Below are positions 59,338 through 64,000 of a stretch of 64,000 nucleotides of DNA, in pieces. A model generated the notes under the pieces. It was not told the DNA's origin and ran no database searches. It saw nothing but the letters and a program-made list of their open reading frames with translations. A program made the position numbers and the translations under genes. Origin of the DNA: JACIYW01 sp014359745 (GTDB lineage: Bacteria > Pseudomonadota > Alphaproteobacteria > Rhodobacterales > Rhodobacteraceae); the NCBI GenBank assembly GCA_050433985.1, contig JBNPWE010000006.1, positions 124,001 through 188,000 on the forward strand, read 5' to 3'. The first letter of the stretch is position 1, and each line of letters begins with the position of its first letter.

Positions 59338-60890
59338 TCGGCGACGGTGCCAAAGCCTGCGTGCTGGCGCATCGTGACGAGTTGACCGCTCAGAACCGGG
59401 CCAAGTTCCAACGGGTGGTGCCAGGGATTTCCATCTCGGTGATCGATGCCACCGAGAAATCCTGGGGCGGCCAAGTCGCCTTCGCCATGGTGCCGACGCT
59501 GGCGCGGTCCTCGAACCTCGCCGACATGCCGCGCCTCGACCTGCTGGTCGTCGACGAGGCGCATCACGCCGTTGCCGACAGCTATCGCCGCATCATCGAC
59601 CGGGTTCGCGAGGCCAATCCCGACGCCCGCATCTTCGGGGTCACGGCGACGCCGAACCGTGGCGACAGGAAGGGCCTGCGCGAGGTCTTCGACAATGTCG
59701 CCGATCAGGTGCGGTTGGGCGAGCTGATCGCCTCGGGCCACCTCGTGCCGCCGCGCACCTTCGTGATCGACGTGGGCGTGCAGGACGAGCTCCGCTCGAT
59801 CCGCAAGACCATGTCGGATTTCGACATGGCGGAGGTGGCGGGCATCATGGACCGCGCCCCCGTCACCGACGAGGTGATCCGCCACTGGAAGGAGAAGGCA
59901 GGCGACCGGCAGACCGTGGTGTTCTGCTCCACCGTCGCGCACGCCGAGCATGTCACCGACGCCTTCAGGGCAGCTGGCGTTTCCGCCGCGCTGATCCACG
60001 GCGATCTGGCGGCCGAGACCCGCAAGGCGATCCTCGCCGACTACGCGGCAGGCGGCATCCGCGTCGTGGTCAACGTGGCGGTGCTGACCGAGGGCTGGGA
60101 CCACCCGCCCACCTCCTGCGTCGTGCTGCTGCGGCCCAGCTCCTACAAGTCCACCATGATCCAGATGGTCGGGCGCGGCCTGCGCACCGTCGATCCCGAG
60201 GAACATCCCGGCATCGTCAAGACCGACTGCGTCGTGCTGGATTTCGGCACCTCCAGCCTGATCCACGGCACGCTGGAACAGGATGTCGATCTCGACGGCA
60301 AGACCGAAACCGGCGAAGCGCCGACGAAGACCTGTCCTGCCTGCGAGGCGGAGATCCCGCTTGCCGCCACCGAATGCCCGCTCTGCGGCGAGGCGTTCCC
60401 GCTCGAGGATCTGGATGCGGGCGAAGCCGGGGGCGCCGCGCCGCTCTCGGGCTTCATGATGACCGAGATCGACCTGCTGAAGAGGTCCAGCTTCGCGTGG
60501 GTCGACCTCTACGGCACGGACGACGCGCTGATGGCCACGGGCTTCGCGGCCTGGGGCGGCATCTTCTGGCTGGACGGGGTCTGGTACGCGATCGGCGGGG
60601 CCAAAGGCGAACGCCCCCACCTGCTGGGAGTGGGCGAGCGCACGGTCTGCCTCGCGCAGGCCGACGACTGGCTGAACACGCACGAGACCGACGAAAGCGC
60701 CTTCAAGACCCGCTCCTGGCTGCGCCAGCCGCCGACCGAAAAGCAGCTTCAGTACCTGCCGCCCGAGTGCCGCCATGACTTCGGCCTGACGCGCTACCGC
60801 GCCTCGGCGCTGATGACCTTCGGCTTCAACAAGCGCGCCATCCGCCAGCTGATCGACGCGGCGGCTACGCCCGAACGGAGGGCGGCATGA
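59202..60890 (+). CDS. DEAD/DEAH-box helicase with zinc ribbon
   Basis: 562 residues. Walker A GVAPTGAGKTIML, DEAH in LLVVDEAHHAVAD, GVTATPNRGD, VVFCSTVAHAEHV, and helicase motif VI GRGLRTVD. A zinc ribbon (CPACEAEIP...CPLCGEAF) lies about residues 375-400, then a variable C-terminal domain. AAGGGGAGA precedes ATG 59202. It unwinds DNA in phage replication or recombination. ATGA-type overlap with the region downstream. Confidence 0.92.
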   Translation: MRLRPRQKTFVERSVAALASRGNTLGVAPTGAGKTIMLSAVTGEMIGDGAKACVLAHRDELTAQNRAKFQRVVPGISISVIDATEKSWGGQVAFAMVPTLARSSNLADMPRLDLLVVDEAHHAVADSYRRIIDRVREANPDARIFGVTATPNRGDRKGLREVFDNVADQVRLGELIASGHLVPPRTFVIDVGVQDELRSIRKTMSDFDMAEVAGIMDRAPVTDEVIRHWKEKAGDRQTVVFCSTVAHAEHVTDAFRAAGVSAALIHGDLAAETRKAILADYAAGGIRVVVNVAVLTEGWDHPPTSCVVLLRPSSYKSTMIQMVGRGLRTVDPEEHPGIVKTDCVVLDFGTSSLIHGTLEQDVDLDGKTETGEAPTKTCPACEAEIPLAATECPLCGEAFPLEDLDAGEAGGAAPLSGFMMTEIDLLKRSSFAWVDLYGTDDALMATGFAAWGGIFWLDGVWYAIGGAKGERPHLLGVGERTVCLAQADDWLNTHETDESAFKTRSWLRQPPTEKQLQYLPPECRHDFGLTRYRASALMTFGFNKRAIRQLIDAAATPERRAA

Positions 60891-60893
60891 CCC

Positions 60894-61349
60894 ATGTCCA
60901 CCTCCATCCCCATTACGGCCGCGGACCGGCGGCGGCTCTGGCATCCGCGTGGAACGCTCTGTGCTGTCTGCCGGCAACCCACCCGTGGCTTTGGCTGGTT
61001 CGATCCGCACCGCCCGGCGGCTTTGCCGCCAAAGTCATCGAAATGCGCGCGTCCGCGCACGGGGCGGCCCCGGCCATCGGTCTGGTTCTGCTCGATGCCC
61101 TGCCAGTCCTTCTGGACGCGCTTGGCGCGGGAGCGTGTCACCATGGTTGACCTGACCGAGGAAGAGCGCGCCGCGATCACCACCACCATGAAGCGCGTGG
61201 CGCTGCTGATGGACGAGATCGGCTGGGCCACTCCGCTTGCCGAACTGACCGAGGCGCAGGTGCGCGCGCTGATCGAGGAAGCCGTCGAGGGCTTCCGCGA
61301 GGCCATGTCCGACATCGCCCGGGCGCAGACGCCGGAGGTGCCGTTTTGA
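60894..61349 (+). CDS. DUF6511 domain phage protein
   Basis: 151 residues. CAVCRQPTRGFGWFDPHRPA and VWFCSMPCQSFWTRLA place four Cys in a zinc-binding pattern, followed by a helical C-terminus (GWATPLAELTEAQVRALIEE); it matches DUF6511 as I know it. The alternative frame 60887-61150 (MTHVHLHPHYG) overlaps it but lacks family features. Overlaps the HNH-like gene. Confidence 0.78.
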   Translation: MSTSIPITAADRRRLWHPRGTLCAVCRQPTRGFGWFDPHRPAALPPKSSKCARPRTGRPRPSVWFCSMPCQSFWTRLARERVTMVDLTEEERAAITTTMKRVALLMDEIGWATPLAELTEAQVRALIEEAVEGFREAMSDIARAQTPEVPF

Positions 61350-61747
61350 CCAAGCTCTGCACAAAGTGCAGCGTCGAAAAGGACGTCTGCGAGTTCGGCC
61401 GCCGACGGCTCAGCCCCGATGGGCGACAGTCCTGGTGCCGGGATTGCCGCCGGGAATACCAGCGTGCCTATGCGCAGAACTTCCGCGATCCCGAAAAACA
61501 TCGGAAGGCGCAGCGCCGCTATCGGCTGCGCCACGCTGAAAAGAACAAGGCGCACAGCATCGTCAGGAGCGCCGTCAAGGCGTGCCGGATCATCGTGCCG
61601 GTCTGGTGTCAGCGCTGTGGCTGCGTGACCGACCTCGAAGCGCATCATCACGACTATTCCGAGCCGCTCGCGGTCGAATGGCTTTGCTCGACCTGCCACG
61701 GGCTCGCCCACCGCAGTTATGACGGAGGCGAACATGCTGGACTATAA
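61346..61747 (+). CDS. HNH-like endonuclease, zinc-binding
   Basis: 133 residues. N-terminal CTKCSVEKDVCEFG and CRDCRREYQRAYA are a treble-clef-like zinc site. The C-terminal CQRCGCVTDLEAHHHDYSEP then WLCSTCHGLAHR gives the Cys pairs and HH of an HNH nuclease. Small HNH enzymes act in phage packaging or DNA recombination. It overlaps the next gene. Confidence 0.78.
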   Translation: MTKLCTKCSVEKDVCEFGRRRLSPDGRQSWCRDCRREYQRAYAQNFRDPEKHRKAQRRYRLRHAEKNKAHSIVRSAVKACRIIVPVWCQRCGCVTDLEAHHHDYSEPLAVEWLCSTCHGLAHRSYDGGEHAGL

Positions 61748-62501
61748 CCGACGCCCCAGCTTCGCCGACCTGGTCAATGCCGCTGTCGACCATGCGCTCA
61801 CCGCCGATCAGGCGACGCGGCCACCCCGCGACTATCTTGGCGGCTCGCGCCTCGGCCATGCCTGCGAGCGCGCCCTGCAGTTCGAGTTCACGGCGACGCC
61901 GAAGGACGAGGGTCAGGACTTCAGCGGCCAGTCCCTGCGCATCTTCGCCATCGGCCACGCACTCGAGGATCTGGCCGTCGCCTGGCTGCGCGGTGCGGGC
62001 TTCGACCTCTACACCCGCAAGGGCAACCGGCCCGATGGCGGCCAGTTCGGCTTCTCCGTCGCGGGCGGGCGCATCCGCGGTCATGTCGACGGCATCATCG
62101 CCGCAGGCCCCGGGGGCTTCGAGCTTTCCGTTCCCGCCCTCTGGGAATGCAAGACGATGAACGCGAAGAACTGGCGCGCCTGCGTCAAGGACGGCGTGAC
62201 CAAATCGAAGCCGGTCTACGCCGCCCAGATCGCGGTCTATCATGCCTACATGGAAACCAGCGTGCCCGGCATCAGCGCCGCGCCCGCCGTGTTCACCGCG
62301 ATCAACAAGGACACGGCCGAGATGCACCACGAACTGGTGCCCTTCGACGCCGATCTCGCGCAGCGCATGTCGGATCGCGGGGTGCGCATCCTGCAAGCCA
62401 CGGATGCGGGCGAGTTGCTCCCGCGCATTGCCGCCAGCCCCGATTTCTTCGAATGCCGCTTCTGCCTCTGGTCCGAGCGCTGCTGGGGGCTTCCGGCATG
62501 A
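61734..62501 (+). CDS. PD-(D/E)XK exonuclease, Cas4-like
   Basis: 255 residues from ATG 61734, chosen because GGAGG lies 5 bases upstream; ATG 61719 is less likely. Active-site pattern: GHVDGIIAAG (Asp) and LWECKTMNAKNW (Glu, Lys). One Cys at HACERAL and a C-terminal cluster CRFCLWSERC could hold an iron-sulfur group, as in Cas4/AddB nucleases. A recombination/replication nuclease is likely. It overlaps the primase gene start. Confidence 0.82.
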   Translation: MLDYNRRPSFADLVNAAVDHALTADQATRPPRDYLGGSRLGHACERALQFEFTATPKDEGQDFSGQSLRIFAIGHALEDLAVAWLRGAGFDLYTRKGNRPDGGQFGFSVAGGRIRGHVDGIIAAGPGGFELSVPALWECKTMNAKNWRACVKDGVTKSKPVYAAQIAVYHAYMETSVPGISAAPAVFTAINKDTAEMHHELVPFDADLAQRMSDRGVRILQATDAGELLPRIAASPDFFECRFCLWSERCWGLPA

Positions 62502-64000
62502 GCGACGACGGCATCCTGCATTTCAACCCGTGGATGGACTTCAACGACGGGCCACCGTCCGAGAACCCGTTCGGCTGCGACCCTGATCCCGAGCAGATCG
62601 CCATCTTCCTAGACACCGTGTTCAGCTGGTGCGAGGGGCTGATCCCGCTACGCGGCTTCGTCGACAAGGGTCAGGGCCGGGACGGCAAGCCGCACAACAT
62701 CTGGATCCCGGCCGACGACACCGCACCGGGGAAACTCGCGACCTTCGCCGCATGGGCGAACCGCGAGGGGGCGGCGGTCTATGTCATCCCCGGCACGGTC
62801 GAGGAACAGGGCCAGGCCCGCGCCGCCGACGTGCTGCAGATGCAGGCCATCGTCGTCGATCTCGACGCAGGCGACATCCCGGCCAAGCTGGACCATGTCA
62901 CCCGCCACCTCGGCGCGCCCACGCTGATCATCGAAAGCGGCGGGCGGACGCCCGAGGGTGCGGCCAAGCTCCATGTCTGGTGGAGACTGACCGAACCGGC
63001 CGAGGGTGAGGACCTGGTCGCCCTCTGCCGCCTGCGCGGCGAGATCGCCGTGAAGGTCGGCGGCGACACGCATTTCCGCTCGGCGCACCAGCCGATCCGG
63101 GTGCCAGGCACCGTCTATCACAAGCACGGCCATCAACGCCTCGTGCAGATCCGCGAGCATCGCTCGGTCGAAGTGGATCTTGCCGATTTCGCGGAAAAGG
63201 TCGCCGACATGCCGCCGCTGCCAGGCGTAGGCTTTGCCAGCGACGTTGCCACACCAGCATCGAAGCCCGGCATCGACGCGGTGCTCACCACGCCGGTGCG
63301 CGAGGGCGCGGTCGACGACTGGTCCCGGTTCCAGGGGGCAAGCGCCGCCATCGGCCATTACGTTCGTTTGGTGCACGAAGGCCGCCTTGACCCGTTCGCA
63401 GGCTGGGAGGCGATCTGCGGCTACAACGCCGCCATGCTGCGCCCGACCTGGCCGCTCGATCGGCTGATGGCCGAGTCCGAACGCCTCTGGGCGCTGCATG
63501 TGAAGCGCAACGGCCCGCCGCTCCTGCGCGCGGCCCATGTCGATGCCCCGGCCAGTCCGCTGCCGACCTTCAGCCTCGGCGCGCTGCTCGACGACACGAG
63601 CCCGATGCCCGAGGACATCATCGGGCCGCGCGTGCTGACGCCGGGCGGGCTCCTTGTGCTGGGCGGCGCGCCCAAGGTCGGCAAGAGCGACTTCCTGATC
63701 TCCTGGCTCGTGCACATGGCGGCGGGCGTGCCGTTCCTCGGCTTCACGCCGCCCCGGCCGCTGCGCGTGTTCTACCTGCAGGCCGAAATCCAGTATCATT
63801 ATCTGCGCGAGCGCATGCAGCAGATCGCGCTGCCCGCCACCGTGATCGCCGCCGCGCGCGACACCTTCATCGCCACACCGAAGCTGAAGCTGCTGCTCGA
63901 CGCGGAGGGCGTCGCCCGCGTGACCGAGGCGATCCGGGCCGCATTCCCCGACGCGCCGCCCGACATCATCGTCATCGACCCCATCCGCAATCTCTTCGAC
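62498..64000 (+). CDS. Phage primase / RepA-like helicase, second copy (3' end outside window)
   Basis: It begins MSDDGILHFNPWMDFNDGPP with a typical primase/polymerase-like N-terminus (AIVVDLDAGDIPAKLDHVTR near residue 130), then VKVGGDTHFRSAHQPIRVPG. It continues with GGAPKVGKSD Walker A and VIDPIRNLFD, and runs off the window. From 62944 it matches the gene at the left end closely. ATG 62498 overlaps the nuclease stop. Confidence 0.88.
   Translation, partial: MSDDGILHFNPWMDFNDGPPSENPFGCDPDPEQIAIFLDTVFSWCEGLIPLRGFVDKGQGRDGKPHNIWIPADDTAPGKLATFAAWANREGAAVYVIPGTVEEQGQARAADVLQMQAIVVDLDAGDIPAKLDHVTRHLGAPTLIIESGGRTPEGAAKLHVWWRLTEPAEGEDLVALCRLRGEIAVKVGGDTHFRSAHQPIRVPGTVYHKHGHQRLVQIREHRSVEVDLADFAEKVADMPPLPGVGFASDVATPASKPGIDAVLTTPVREGAVDDWSRFQGASAAIGHYVRLVHEGRLDPFAGWEAICGYNAAMLRPTWPLDRLMAESERLWALHVKRNGPPLLRAAHVDAPASPLPTFSLGALLDDTSPMPEDIIGPRVLTPGGLLVLGGAPKVGKSDFLISWLVHMAAGVPFLGFTPPRPLRVFYLQAEIQYHYLRERMQQIALPATVIAAARDTFIATPKLKLLLDAEGVARVTEAIRAAFPDAPPDIIVIDPIRNLFD
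62944..64000 (+). repeat. Long direct repeat, copy 2 (pairs with 7-1063)
   Basis: It aligns with copy 1 at an offset of 62,937 bp, with scattered substitutions and no gap seen. Both copies lie in the same gene and orientation. Because they differ at several percent of positions, they cannot be the same DNA read twice. Confidence 0.9.

Noticed and set aside
60887..61150. Alternative gene overlapping the DUF6511 gene
   Set aside because: The frame 60894-61349 has the four-Cys pattern and a coherent C-terminus; this one does not.
1..64000. Window ends overlapping because the molecule is circular
   Set aside because: The two ends differ at a few percent of bases and in amino acids, so they are distinct copies rather than the same DNA.
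1..64000. CRISPR arrays, tRNA or rRNA genes
   Set aside because: No regularly spaced repeats and no tRNA- or rRNA-like sequence was seen on reading. A covariance-model scan was not possible.

Overview
The window is about 64 kb of high-GC DNA that reads as alphaproteobacterial, most likely from the Rhodobacterales (Paracoccus/Roseobacter-like). This is judged from codon use and from the gene families I recognise (DUF6441, DUF6127, DUF6511, DUF7220, a prohead protease-capsid fusion, short MerA). I ran no database search; family names come from reading the proteins. No chromosomal housekeeping gene, rRNA, tRNA or CRISPR array was seen. Most of the window is siphophage-type prophage.

Layout. (1) 1-7940: the end of a primase/RepA-like helicase gene, then RuvC-like resolvase, DUF6362, two DNA methyltransferases and small accessory genes. 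(2) 8052-15773: packaging and head genes (terminase, portal, protease-capsid fusion, head-tail joining). (3) 15774-18503: a mercury-resistance cassette (merA, merP, merT, divergent merR) inserted exactly between two late genes. (4) 18504-32594: tail, tail tip, endolysin and spanins. It includes a well-formed -1 frameshift signal in the tail chaperone and a von Willebrand A domain inside the tail-tip protein. (5) about 32.76-44.6 kb: a copper/zinc/cadmium resistance island (DUF411, Cu-ATPase, permease, DUF302, multicopper oxidase, cytochrome c, Zn/Cd-ATPase, MerR-type regulator, YnfA). (6) 45.1-56.9 kb: a type III-like restriction-modification pair in one compact operon with a large serine recombinase and DUF2924, plus an unrecognised 737-residue protein. 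(7) 56.96 kb to the end: phage early genes (Com-like zinc protein, sigma-like factor, truncated AAA ATPase, helicase, DUF6511, HNH-like, PD-(D/E)XK nuclease) ending in a second, diverged copy of the primase/helicase gene that opens the window.

How it fits together. The two primase/helicase copies lie 62,937 bp apart in direct orientation with a few percent divergence. That fits two related prophages in tandem, with the metal and restriction cargo at or near their junction, or an old duplication. The phage late operon appears complete through the endolysin despite the mer insertion. The outer-membrane spanin frame runs on into the copper island. The element therefore looks like a prophage carrying mercury, copper and cadmium/zinc resistance plus restriction-modification. 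Whether it is still inducible cannot be told from sequence alone.
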